Shown: positions 22,870-34,037 of the stretch, piece after piece
How positions within the stretch are numbered: position 1 is the first letter of the stretch
How the letters are laid out: each line of letters opens with the position of its first letter
Origin: Cadophora sp. MPI-SDFR-AT-0126
Taxonomy: Eukaryota; Ascomycota; Leotiomycetes; Helotiales; Ploettnerulaceae
NCBI GenBank assembly: GCA_020747065.1
Contig: JAGMVK010000012.1
Location: 1,612,001 to 1,676,000 of the forward strand
Length of the DNA stretch: 64,000 nucleotides
Direction of reading: 5' to 3'
Translations under genes and position numbers: made by a program
The notes under the pieces: generated by a model
Databases searched by the model: none
Seen by the model: the letters and a program-made list of their open reading frames with translations, nothing else
What the model was told of the DNA's origin: nothing

Positions 22870-23640
22870 ACGATCACAGAGCTTCGAGAACATAAAACAG
22901 AGATTGAACCAGTCCGAGGACGGTCGAGTGATCAGATCTCTCGTGCCTACAATACCCTCAAGAACGACACAAATCTCGAAGCTCATATGATGTATGGTAT
23001 CTCCACATCATGCAATGACGAGTCGAATCGAGATCCGCCAAAGAGGAGAAAGTCACTGTGGACAAAGTAGAGCAGAAGAGACATGAGACTTCAGAGACAT
23101 TGAGAAGAGAGGAAATTGAGGAATCCAGGCGAGATTATGACAACCATGTGCGAGGAGCTAGGGAAAAGATGGAGAGGATAAGAGAGCGAGTCGAGGAGGT
23201 GAGTGGCGGAAGGAGGTTGAATGTCGATGGCACAGCGACATCTTCGAGACGCCGAGAGGAGTTTGCACTCAGGCAGGCAGACAGAAGATCGATGATATGG
23301 GCGAAATCGAAGCCGAGCAAGAAAAAGCGGAGGAATTCGAGTCTGGGTAGAGATAGTCGTCAGCTCATTCGGATCGGAAGCAGAATGAAGAAGCAGAGGT
23401 GGAGCGTACGCCTGCAACGTAGTCGGACTAGAGATGGCCAATCTATGAAGTTCGGTAGTCCTGCAGAAATGATCGTGAGACGACGCCAGGGAGAACATCT
23501 GAATTGCCAATGGAACAATATTTGACATGGCTGAGAAAAGATTTGGACGCTCCATTATCTCGGAAGAAGGCTCGTAGAGTTATATTGCACAAGAGAAGAT
23601 CGCTCAGGTCGAGAAGGCAAAGTTGAACAGAGCGAGAGTA
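22870..23640 (+). pseudogene. Decayed coding sequence, highly charged coiled-coil protein
   Basis: Not recognised. Protein-like segments appear in different frames on the same strand: ITELREHKTEIEPVRGRS, then EEKVTVDKVEQKRHETSE, then EEIEESRRDYDNHVRGAR, then IDDMGEIEAEQEKAEEFE, then LPMEQYLTWLRKDLDAPLSR. The Glu/Lys/Arg-rich periodicity suggests coiled coil. At least three frame changes are needed to connect the segments, without convincing introns. I read this as a broken gene or gene fragment; a heavily spliced live gene is less likely. Confidence 0.38.
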
Positions 23641-25349
23641 GAGACTTGCCAAAGCTCGCCGTTTTTGGCTAATCCACATGAAGACAAGCTAGCAGACGAT
23701 TCCGCCAGCCGTAAAGAAATACTCGTAGTCACGACCTCGTTGAGAAGCTGAACTGTCAGGAGCAAAAGAATGACTGGTCCTAATCAAGGGCAGAGGACTC
23801 GAAATCAAGATACTTGAATGATCATGTCGTGGCGTTTGGTTTCTATTGTAAACAGCCCACACTATTCAGGGCTCCTGGCCGCCATGAAAATGCCAGATGT
23901 ACACATGTCATGATCAAATTCATCTCCGACTGTCAGGAATGCCAACTGAAGGCAAGCGCTCTCTGCTGATGCCATGGAAGGGTGAATTCATCGTTATCTT
24001 AGATACAGGAACTGGCCAATAATCTGCATTGTCTTACTTCAAGATTGCTATCTCAAGTATTTTCTCGCAACTCCCGATCCTGAAGTTTCATATCATGGGA
24101 TGAAGTGTCCATTGAATCCCGAGTTTTGTCCGCCATACATACAACAAATAATTTTGCACTTCAGCTGAACGAGGGTGTATATCGATATCAAGCATGATAT
24201 ACTTCCTCTATGTCAGAAATAAGCTTTGTAGTAGCCTTGCGAGAAACAAGTGAGATGAAACATCCGTCTCCGCAGATTTTCCAAGAACAACACAAGCATT
24301 GGGCGACAACATCAGACGAGCTAAGCGAATCTTCTTTTGATTGGGTGCGCCATCACAGCGGGACCTGAATATGCCGAGCTTGACATCTTGAAGTGAGGGG
24401 AAGTAGAGATGCTGAGGCCAATTCCGTCTTTGATCGACGGGAGTTGTTTTAGCTGATCTCCTTTTGATCCTGGGCACGGACACAACCCCAGATACTTCAG
24501 TCCATATTTAGACATCATCTGACCAGAAACATCAATTCTCAAGCCTCATTTGATAAGTCGGTCCTTCTACTCACCCTTGCCAGAATTTAGAAGGTTTGAG
24601 TTTTGTTTCTACCCGCTGTCAAATGTTGAGCCGAAATCACCTGCAGCCGAGATAGGCATCATCTTGGCCTGATCTGTACCTTCTGTGAGCTTCGAGAGAG
24701 GGATTATATTCTAGATTTAGAATATGCACGGCCTTGAAAAGGCAGGGTCTCGGAAATCAGTTGAGACGTCATTTTTATGCGGGCTCTTGCATTCTGCGCT
24801 GTCGTTGATTGGATCTTCCTCGTCAAATCGTCCCCCATGCTTGTTTCGATTTGATGTTGATGGCCATCTTCCTTGCAGATTCCATGAAACACTGTTATCA
24901 TGGAATTACATAGATGGCGCCCCGGATCTACCACGGCTAAGCTAAGCTTCAAGATATAGGCTGTAATCTGTTCCGCGCACGTCCAACAATGGGCCTAATT
25001 TTAGTGTGTGGAGACCGATCTAAATCCGAAGAATCCAGAGATTAGAGAATGTGAACCTGAGCCGAAGTTCTATTGAGTCATATCATCAGTTGGAAGAGGT
25101 AATACGCCAGACTATGTGAAACTGGAAGGCGGTCGGGACTTTCCCGTGTGGTCAAAATCAATATATGAAAGAGGCCTTGTCCGGACTGTCTAAGCCTCGC
25201 TCGCCAGATAACGTTCTCATATCAATTTGTTTTCATTTCGTTTATCTGAACATTCGACCTTTTGTCTGATTGCTTTTTCATACTAGTGACTGGATTCACC
25301 TGAATCAAACGAGCTTCGTCCTCAGGTCCAAACCCATCATAAAGTCAAC
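23641..25349. other. Intergenic, including the sulfate permease promoter
   Basis: About 1.7 kb with no supported gene. The last few hundred bases are the presumptive promoter and leader of the sulfate permease gene. I could not confidently place a CYS3/MetR-type sulfur-response site by eye. Confidence 0.45.
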
Positions 25350-27412
25350 ATGAAGTACGAGGACAACAACGTCCAGCGAGCTAAGCGAGCAATTCGCCGT
25401 GGAACAAGCGATTTGCCTGCAGCCGTTGGCCGATACTTTCTTCAAAAAGTCCCCGTTGTTCAATGGCTCCCCAAATACTCTCCTCGATGGATCATCAATG
25501 ATACGATTGCCGGCTTGACAGTTGGTGTCATTCTCGTACCACAGGCCTTGGCGTATGCGAAGATTGCTGGAATTCCTCTTCAGGATGGACTCCTAGCGAG
25601 TTGGCTACCTTCTGTCCTTTACTTCATTATGGGAACATCAAAGGGTGAGTTATTCAAAGGTCAGAGGAGAACTTCCACGTTAACGGGTTTGTAGATATGA
25701 ACACCGGCCCAACTTCTATAATCGGTCTCCTCACTGCTCAAATAATCAAGGATATCGGGACAGAGGGTGGATACTCAGCCACAGCCATTGCAGTCGCCAT
25801 CTCGTTCTCCGTTGGTGTTTACTGTCTCATCTTAGGCATTCTTAAACTCGGTTTCCTGCTCGAGCTAGTATCCCATCCCGTCCTCACCGGCTTCATCTCA
25901 GCAGCGGCAATTACAATCATCCTTGGTCAAGTGCCCGCAATCTTTGGCGAAACGAACATCGGAAGCGGAGTTAAAAATCAACTGCATGATATCTTCGCAA
26001 AATTACCAACGACCAAGCCGATCACTTTCGCCATCGGTGCCTCCGGCATCGTAATGCTGCTCTTGATGCAGATTATCGGCCAAAGATGGGGCAAGAAGAG
26101 CAAGGTTGTTTGGATTATCTCCATTGGTCGAAATGCCATTACAATTCTCCTGTTCACTGTCATCAGTTACGTCCTGAACAAAGATATCGAGAAACCGATC
26201 TTTGCCCTAACGGGAAAAATTCCAGCTGGACTCCTCCCACCCAAGGCTCCAGACATGGCACTTATTGGCAAAGTTTTTCAGCCTAGTCTTGCGGTCTTCC
26301 TCGCTGCTGCTCTCGAACACATCGCTATAGCCAAGTCTTTCGGCCGACGAAACAATTATACGATCGATCAAAGTCAAGAACTGACTTTCCTCGGTGCAGC
26401 AAATATGCTGAACAGCTTCATGGGAGGCATGGCAGTCGGTGGTGCTGCATCACGTACTGCAGTCAACTCTGAGTCGGGTGTGAAGTCTCCCCTGTACGGG
26501 TTATTTACGGCCGGCACTGTCATTACATCGATCTATGCCTTGACAGGTGCACTCTTTTGGATCCCCAAAGCGACTCTATCGGCTGTTATCATCGTTGCCG
26601 TGTACCAGATTATTTCTCATCCCTCTGTCTTCTTTGGCTACTGGAAGGTTTCTGTCGTCGACTTTATGGCATCTATGATTGCATTCTGGGTCACACTCTT
26701 CGTGTCTGCCGAGATGGGAATCGAGCTAGCAACTGGTTTCATGGTGCTGACCACCATTCTCCAGACCCTATTCCTCAAGGGCAAAGGTGTCCCTAAAGAT
26801 GATTTCAACAAGTATTATCCTGTCATCCGAGATGGAGTCGACTATATCCCTGAAGGAACTGCAGTCGTCAAGTTCAACCATCCAATCATCTTCCTCAATG
26901 CATCGCGAGCCAAAGCCTCAATCCTGGACGCGGTTCAGACCTATCACTCTGGAGCCCCATCGGAGTTTACCTCCCCTTCCAAGAACCCAGATCGTATGTG
27001 GAGTGAACTTGGTGCTCGACACATCGCTCTTCTTAGACGCAAAGTCAACATGTCCTACCTCGAGGAGCAACACCTCCCCCAGATCCAGGTCGTGGTCATT
27101 GATCTTTCCGGCGTGATATACGTCGACGAGACCGGAATCATAGCAATGAAAGACATGAAAACTGAACTGAAGACTTACGCTGGCGAGGGTGTTGAGATCA
27201 GAATCGTCGGTTTGAAGAAACACCTGATGGGCAAATTCGAGCGTGCTGGATGGAAGATGGTCCGAAGTGGCGAAGAGACAGAGCAGGACAAAAAGCAAGG
27301 CACTGTCGTCCTGTACCACGACGTCAGAGAGGCAATTTCTGAGGGAGGTACTTTTGGTTTGGAGGAATTTGGACGGAAGGAAAATGTCACGTACACGGAG
27401 AGACGGGCCTAA
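25350..27412 (+). CDS. SulP-family sulfate permease with STAS domain
   Basis: Two exons: 25350-25644 and 25695-27412, giving 670 aa. The intron begins GTGAGT and ends TTGTAG; the join gives FIMGTSKDMNTGPTSIIGL. The N-terminal block INDTIAGLTVGVILVPQALAY, the GPTS motif, LVSHPVLTGFISAAA, and the multi-helix region with FLGAANMLNSFMGGMAVGGAASRTAVN are standard SulP features. The C-terminal STAS domain (about residues 440-640) contains VVVIDLSGVIYVDETGI. The protein should be a plasma-membrane proton-coupled sulfate importer feeding sulfur assimilation (family knowledge). Length is somewhat below the roughly 800 aa of yeast Sul1/2. Another anion, such as molybdate, is possible. Confidence 0.93.
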
Positions 27413-27879
27413 AACTGAAGGCTCTATTTTCTTCTGTCCTGGATTAGTCGGGTTGCAAGGAGTTGTTCTTAGGTACTACAAGCTGGCTGCTGGCTGGCCG
27501 TGCTTGGATTGACGATATGAAATGAGTTATGGATTTTCTGACCGCACTGCTGCTTTCTGGAATTATGTTCTTGATTCGTGCTGGCCACAGAACAAGCCCC
27601 ACTCACTTACACACCCACTGACTCAAAGGGAGACGCTGAACGGTATTGACTAGATGATCAATACTCGCCCAAGATATATAAATGCAATCTATCAGCTCCC
27701 CAAACTTTAGAATTCTACCCATACAATGAAAAGACATATCAAACTAGTCTCCATACCAAGACTTGTATTATCCGACTCGAACCATCCTTACCAGTGAAAC
27801 TCATCAAATTTACAAGATTCGTGACGATAGATTATTTTAATCGTGCCTTTTCTGTCTCAATCTCTGTCTATGGTGTCAC
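27413..27879. other. Intergenic, 3' of sulfate permease
   Basis: About 470 bases with no supported gene. They hold the 3' UTR of the permease gene and the decayed end of the ammonium transporter relic. Confidence 0.45.
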
Positions 27880-28740
27880 TATGCTTAAGGCATCTGGCAC
27901 TGGAAAGCTTGGTCCAGGCAAAATATTCTCTCCTGCCCTCAAGGTAGTCGTACCAACACGCCATGACAGCCCTGCGGTTGGCTCCAATGGCAATTCCTCC
28001 ATTGAAGCAGAGCCGTCCGGGCCAGAGTATAATAGTCTCTAGTGTAGCTTAAACCACGTTGTGTGAGCTACAGTTTAGCATCATCTTCTACCGCCTTCTC
28101 CGAAGCATTGTGCTATACACGAAGCGGGCGCTTCCGAGCAGATCTCAACCGTCCACCTGGTAAACATCAGCAAAGCCCTTAAACTCAGTTTCCTTTTTCA
28201 GACCTACAGCCAGCGTATTTCATCACACCGTTTGTAAAAGCCCACCCGTTTGGGTTCCAGACCAAATCTGCGATTGGAAAATACACAAGGGTCGCCCAAC
28301 AGAATATGAGAACCATCATTAGAATTAGACGGCCACCCTCAGCAATCGCTTCGGTCACAATAGCTCCTGTAATGGCAGCGAACATCATCTACATCACCAG
28401 TCAGGCCGTGAGCAAGCATTGATCCGACATTTGACATACCTATAGAGGGTGCAGAGAAGCTCTGGGATCAGAGGCCTTCCTGATGATGGATTTCCGAGCG
28501 TTTTCATCAGCTCCAAATGGTCCAGATCACCGATTAATCCAGACGTTCCACTCGTCGAAAATTGCAATGGGCAACCAGACAAATACCATTGGGAGGTGAC
28601 CACAGAGAACAGTCCGATTGCTGCCCAGATCATAGAAAGTGCAGACTTCCATCGTGCGAGACCAAAGTACAGTAGTCCGATGCCAGGAACTATACGAGGG
28701 CCATGCAGAGGCACATGATGATGCATGCTTATTTACCGTT
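27880..28740 (-). pseudogene. Ammonium transporter (Amt/MEP) relic
   Basis: Minus-strand segments follow the order of an Amt/MEP protein: VPGIGLLYFGLAR and KSALSMIWAAIG (28620-28700), IGDLDHLELMKTLGNPS, then after a 51-nt intron-like spacer MMFAAITGAIV and VYFPIADLVWNPNGWAF (28200-28388), then SARFVYSTMLRRRR, HNVV, LCFNGGIAIGANRRAVMAC (27900-28060). In-frame stops (a TGA and a TAG around the RRRR segment, and a stop after HNVV) and a frameshift in the first block make it non-functional. The N-terminal two helices and the C-terminal half are missing. Live homologs import ammonium at the plasma membrane. The stops do not look dominated by CpA-to-TpA change, so RIP is not an obvious cause. An open frame on the opposite strand (27794-28042) is a shadow of this relic. 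Confidence 0.82.
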
Positions 28741-29335
28741 TTGGTAACATTGCTTGAGACTCGTCGTAGCTAGAGATGTCAGAACCCCCATGTGAGAATA
28801 GTACATGGGAGGAATACAAACTTGACTGGCCGCTATTTGGGAGAGTACAGTTGAACTTGGCACACCATAGATGCCCCAGCATGACTGTCCAACGTTTTGA
28901 AAGAGTAAGGAAAAAATCTACTCAATATTTGAAGGCTGGAATTGGAACTGTTGAGTCTCGAAGTCGCAGCTGCTTCGACTTACAAAAGTGCGAATGGACG
29001 AGAAACCTTGGTCACCTCTATTCGAGAAGATCTATCATTACGACGTTAACGACAATTTCATGATAGATTCTCGATCAGAGAAAACTAATATCGGCATCTT
29101 GAACATTATTCTCTAGTGTTGAACATCGTCCTTCACGAATTTGAGCACACTATAAATAGTAGTCTTAGTATTGAAGCAAGACGCTGACCTTCAACTCTCA
29201 TGGCAGGAAACTCTCGGAATAATGCCACTCTATATTCTGCAGACAAGTTTGAGATACGAATACATCTTGTCTCGCAACTCATCACAGATTATGACCAGCA
29301 CAAATTGCTGGAGACAGTTCCTCATTCTCTGTGAT
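28741..29335. other. Intergenic, no supported gene
   Basis: About 0.6 kb with short unrecognised frames. It lies between the 5'-truncated ammonium transporter relic and the 3' end of the RNA ligase gene. Confidence 0.45.
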
Positions 29336-30499
29336 TTATGTTTCCTCGCTTACTTTCTTCAAAAACCAATTTCTCGCTATTTCGCCAACGGCCTTTCTCA
29401 AACTCTTTTTGTCCACACCAAGCTCTTCCATCTTCATCTTTTCCTCGATCATCACATCGTCACATACCCACTTCATCATGTGCGGAACACCTTTAGTACC
29501 CCTCTCGATGCCCATCTCGCCAAGGTAGTCCCAGCCTTGTTGGAGTCGCATCTCTGTCACGGCGGCTTCACCGAAGTCTCTTGCTTTCCCTATCATGTCG
29601 GCATTCGGTGGTGACTTCTTCAGCTCGTCCGTATTACTGACACGATGCTGTGGTCCCTTCGTTTTGAGCCAAAATTGAGCATCTTCACCAAGTGGATGAG
29701 CCGCTTTCCAAACGATTCCTTCACCAGCCCCAGAGATTCCGAAGCTCTTGCTGAACGGGCATTCTCTCTCCACCGCCAAAGTAAGATCCATCATCCTTTT
29801 TCGAGACTCTTCAAGTTTTCCGATATGGACCACCTCACGGTAGAAGCCCCCTCGAGAAATATGCACAATCTGAGCATCGACGTCCTCGATGTCCGAATAT
29901 AGCTCGTCGGGAACCCATTTGTTGTTGATTGCTACCGAGATCACAACGAAGAGTTTTGTTTTCAGCTTCGCCAAAGCGACCCCCTTTTGAACCCCGGGTC
30001 CAACCCACTCTCCTGCGATAATAACCGGAGGTTCCTTCAACAATTCAGTCTGAGGATTCAATTCCCTGAACCTCGCCAAGACACGATCTCGCAGTCTCAA
30101 CAAACTTGGTCTGAGAGCCAGCAAGTGTTCGGCAACACCATAATTATCCTGTCCGTTTCCAAGGCCGAGACTCAACCTATTGCGAGATTGTATCCGAATG
30201 CTGTCATCCTGATGTATCACGATATCGGCATGCGTACCGTGAAGCTTGACTGTCCCTATCATGGAGATTTGGTTGGGTATGCCAGGAGCGATGAGAGCAG
30301 TATGGTCCTTTGGAGTTATAGGCAGTCTTCGATTTACGTGGACATAATTACGAACGAGCTCAGGCATCTTCCCGGATATTTTCGGGAAGAGGGTCGTCTC
30401 CACGGGTACGTCCATTCTGAGATCTTCGCCTTGAGATTCGATTTCGAGAGTGCTGATATCGACGGGCACCTCATTGGAATTGTCTATACCGACCATCAT
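29336..30499 (-). CDS. ATP-dependent RNA ligase, Rnl2-like nucleotidyltransferase
   Basis: Intronless, 387 aa, starting at tandem ATGs. The ordered motifs of the covalent nucleotidyltransferase fold are visible: motif I KLHGT at 85-89 (K85 would be adenylylated), an Arg pair at 105-107 (SRNR), IAGEWVG at 161-167 (Glu164), EGIVWK at 260-265 (motif IV) and FWLKTKG at 276-282 (motif V). This fits the Rnl2/RNA_ligase family rather than DNA ligase. There is no kinase or phosphodiesterase domain, unlike Trl1-type tRNA ligases. Such enzymes seal 3'-OH/5'-phosphate RNA ends through RNA-adenylate. The RNA target is unknown, and no repair partner gene is adjacent. A closely related family such as a decapping-like or capping nucleotidyltransferase is less likely. 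Confidence 0.85.
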   Translation of the reverse strand: MMVGIDNSNEVPVDISTLEIESQGEDLRMDVPVETTLFPKISGKMPELVRNYVHVNRRLPITPKDHTALIAPGIPNQISMIGTVKLHGTHADIVIHQDDSIRIQSRNRLSLGLGNGQDNYGVAEHLLALRPSLLRLRDRVLARFRELNPQTELLKEPPVIIAGEWVGPGVQKGVALAKLKTKLFVVISVAINNKWVPDELYSDIEDVDAQIVHISRGGFYREVVHIGKLEESRKRMMDLTLAVERECPFSKSFGISGAGEGIVWKAAHPLGEDAQFWLKTKGPQHRVSNTDELKKSPPNADMIGKARDFGEAAVTEMRLQQGWDYLGEMGIERGTKGVPHMMKWVCDDVMIEEKMKMEELGVDKKSLRKAVGEIARNWFLKKVSEET

Positions 30500-31499
30500 G
30501 ATATATTTCCGGTGTTAGTGGAAGAATTTGAAGCTATGAGGAGTCACCGATAGTTGTTTTGGGTCTTGGTTGTGAAATTTTAAGAAATTGGTTTTCATAC
30601 TAGGATGACAATCAAGAGCAGAGCAGGAAAATAGATTTAACTTATAAAAATGTGCTCCAGTCAATAATTCAAGAGTGATGGATTGGAATTCGCCGTATGA
30701 CTCAGCTTTGACCCGTTTACGGGATGAGCAGCAGTGGCTGCGTCTCCAACGTTACAACCAACAAATCCTACTAATCATGACACAGCCTCATTTGATCCTT
30801 TCCGCACGGTAGAGCCAAAACCTCAGGCCCCTCCATTCCCCAAAATTGATATCAATGAACAGCTATCGCGCATGCATTGTAGAAATCAGATTCATAACAG
30901 AACATGGTTAGATGCAAAAAGATCCCAGTCAGTCAAAATCGCTGTACCGGTAGGACTTCTGTGTGGATGTGGCTGACTCACTCGCTACCAATTATTGATC
31001 AATTTTCCTTCCCCAACGACATGTCATGACATGAACTTGGTACCCTTGCAGGAAATTCTTTCACTACCAAATTCTACTCTAGCCATAATTCTCCTGGTGA
31101 GTTGACTAGCCACAATTTCTTGGCCGAAGTGCCAGTGGACGAGCCGCACCAGTCCTTCCATAATCATAACTACACCTGAATCCGGGAGGAGATTAAAAAT
31201 GGCATTTGGCGGACTTGCCACAACTCCAAGCGCCCTTGATTGACTTGGATATGCAGTACGTAGTACGTAGCCATAACGCACAGCATGAAGTGAAACACCC
31301 AGGCCTCGTCTTCGAGCATGCGTTTGAAGGTGTCGTCCTGGGGCTAAGCGAGCCAGAACAACAATGAAAGCCGGTAGCTAATGACGTTGCGCGGTTGCCA
31401 AATTTGAGCATGTCGCCTCGTTCTCTCAGATTACGGTAAGAGGGCAGATTTTAAATCGAATTCACGCTGACCTATTTTTTGACCTATGCTTGATGGTCT
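30500..31499. other. Intergenic; possible short coding relic
   Basis: 1 kb without a confident gene. Two overlapping short frames at about 30680-30976 look somewhat protein-like (one starts MDWNSPYDSALTRLRDEQQW, another contains FPKIDINEQLSRM), which may be the remains of an exon. The rest holds the RNA ligase promoter and the 3' end of the LPMO gene. Confidence 0.4.
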
Positions 31500-32458
31500 T
31501 CAAGACTGCAACATCTTCTCATAAACATTTCCTCCTGCCCGCCGAGTGTTAAACACTTTCACCAAGGAGATAACGAGAAGTATGGAAGCCACTGCAACGA
31601 ACGCCGCAGTCACCCAATAACTCCTCAAATCCCATCGTGAAGACATCAATGCCAACCTCTGCGATGGTCCGCAAATTCCCGAGAACATATTTTCAACATC
31701 GATAGGACACTCCGGATTTACCTCGACAGAGTCGCCCGGTTCTGGGAAAATGACGCAGCTCCCAGTGTTCGCCGTCAAACAGCCATTGCCATTATTCGCT
31801 TCGAACATAAGCGGCGCATTCTCGAACTTCTCATCCCACACCGTATCGGGCACGTTCTTGTCTGTAGGTCCACCTAGCACCATGATTGGAGCACAGTTCA
31901 TGAAAACCTCTGGCACGCTCCATCTGCCATACCAAGTCCATGCCATCACGGCTTGTCCAACAGGCAGCCAGTCAGGTATGGTAAAGTTGTAGATGCTTGG
32001 CAGGAGAGTTGTTTCCGAGTCTCCGTAGTTGACTTCTGTCAGGTTACGGAGAGGACATCCACCATGAATGGAATGAATTACTCTCCATTCACTGAATACT
32101 GTAGGCTTGAGATCTCGTGTCACCGAAATCTGACATGAGCCTCCCCCATGGCTGGCTCCTCCCATAGCTCTGCGATGGTCTATGTGAGCCGCTATCGCCC
32201 AATCGAGGTGGAAATTGAGGAGGCTCACTGTAGGTATTGTGTAGAGCCACGTTCCCACACATTCATAATTCCATTAGGATTAAATTCCTTCTCCCCTTTG
32301 CATGGCCAGTTTGACCCATCTTTCGCCATTGGAGCATTGCTCCTTAATTGGCTGGGGAAAGGAACAGGATTCTGCATCAAAGTATGGCCGCTGACAGTCA
32401 ATATAAAAAGGACGAAACTCAGGACTTGCGTGGTAGTTTGCGGCATGTCGCCTAACAT
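31500..32458 (-). CDS. AA11-type lytic polysaccharide monooxygenase, C-terminally membrane-anchored
   Basis: Two exons: 32229-32458 and 31500-32169, 299 aa (or 295 from the internal ATG at 32446). The 59-nt intron starts GTGAGC and ends TCGCAG; splicing gives STQYLQAMGGASHGGGSCQ. The signal peptide is followed by TVSG-HTLMQNPVPFP, so cleavage would expose the N-terminal His of a copper histidine brace. The second His lies in ASHGGGSCQ. VIHSIHGGCP, YNFTIPDWLP, MAWTWYGRW and VFMNCAP match AA11 family order. AA11 enzymes oxidatively cleave chitin. The usual axial Tyr (MYMNC in the homologs I recall) is Phe here. A C-terminal helix (about residues 258-277, WVTAAFVAVASILLVISLV) with a basic tail suggests cell-surface tethering, perhaps for remodelling its own wall. 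Confidence 0.85.
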
Positions 32459-34037
32459 GGTAATAGATGGAAGCGGTGCACTGGTGGTCCCAAGGGATGT
32501 GGCGAAAGCAAAGTAGATGATTACTGACGACCCCGGTTTCCGGCAGCAATTGAGGAAGACTACCACTTTTCTTCATGGGCAGGCAGAACGGACCTAATTA
32601 TTATCCAAGTGGCGGTTGGAACCATCCCGCTTGGGTTTAGAGACTGAACCTTCGAGGACATGTAATGGATTGTTCGCCACTGAATACAATGTTAACAAAA
32701 TCCCCATCACTTCCATTTCCGCCATTTTGTCGCACGAAGTTTTGAAACTTTAACTTTCTTCAGCATGAAGTTTAAACATGGGTACTGATGTCCAATAATG
32801 TCAATGCCGCCCCGGAAAGGCAATTTCACCATTACCTTGGCGCATCTCTTCAGACTCGTCCCATGTTCATGGAACTTTTAGCCTCAAGACCCCCTTTTCA
32901 CTCTTCCACTACTTGATCAGTTGAAGACTCTTTGAGGAGATTTGGGTAGGTTTATCCTGGACTTTCTGGAACGAGAAATACGATCTTGAGTCATACTGCT
33001 TACTGCGAAGACTATTTGATTTATGGCGGACTTTGAGCCGACTTTCCCTCCTCCTGTCTACCGCCAACCATATGGAGTACTTGCGCGGAAAGTCTAATTA
33101 CCTGTTCGTTTCAATTTCGATAACTCATTCTAGAGCCTAGACCCTTATGCACCCCTTGCGAAGCGAGGATTCGGTGAAACCTGGAGCCAGATCTACAGGG
33201 GCTGACCTTGTTGTGAGAGAAGTTTATTTCGCGGTCTCTTTACCTCGAGTGGAAAAGCGTTCGGGCTGTGGAGACAGAATACATGCTAATCCTGCTCATG
33301 CTGAGTAGAAAACAGCATTGTAGAAATTCTGATTCGCAAATCCTGAAAGCCTCCTGGAAGCATTCGACACTTCTGTACAATTGCAGGGATGTAGAAAACA
33401 TGAAAACTGACTTCATATGGAACAGTTCAAACACAGCAATACTCATTTACTTAGAAAAGGCACTCAGAATATCGCAGAGTTCAACTGCCAAATTTAAGCC
33501 TCGGTTGGAGATACTCCGTATGAGCAGTCTAATTGACTTGTCCGTAATTTGATATGGTGCCGCGCTGCCAAACCGGTTGAAACCCTATCTAGCATGATTC
33601 GGGTAAAGAATACGAGAATGAGGCGTCTGGGTGGCAGAATGTTCCATTTCGAGGGGTCTCATCTCAACTTCTAGAGCCAGCCAGCGTTGGGAACCAAATC
33701 TTTTTCATACTTCACACTTCTTCCTGCCGGCACTGCATCATGAACCGTGAACTTAACTTGGCAAGACCCTGCAAATTACCCCTGAAACTCAAATCGCCAG
33801 CATACTAATTTGATTCCCATGTTGTGCTCAAATGTGAAGTGAATCAGGGGCGATTGGAGGAACCATCTTCGTCCATGTTTCCCGGAAACTTGGGATTGTA
33901 ATCTAGAAACAATCTATAACACAGAAATATCTAACTCGGCTGGATGTGATATTCCTTGACATCGCATCATAACACAGTCGTTCCCTCTCCTTTCAAATGT
34001 CTGACTCGTTTAAAGATCGAGAGAGTATTCAGAAGTC
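32459..34037. other. Intergenic between LPMO and GT2 genes (divergent promoters)
   Basis: About 1.6 kb between two divergently oriented starts. The unrecognised frames at 33240-33552 have no supporting motif. Confidence 0.45.

Noticed and set aside
27794..28042. 82-codon plus-strand frame
   Set aside because: It is antisense to the ammonium transporter relic and has no motif.
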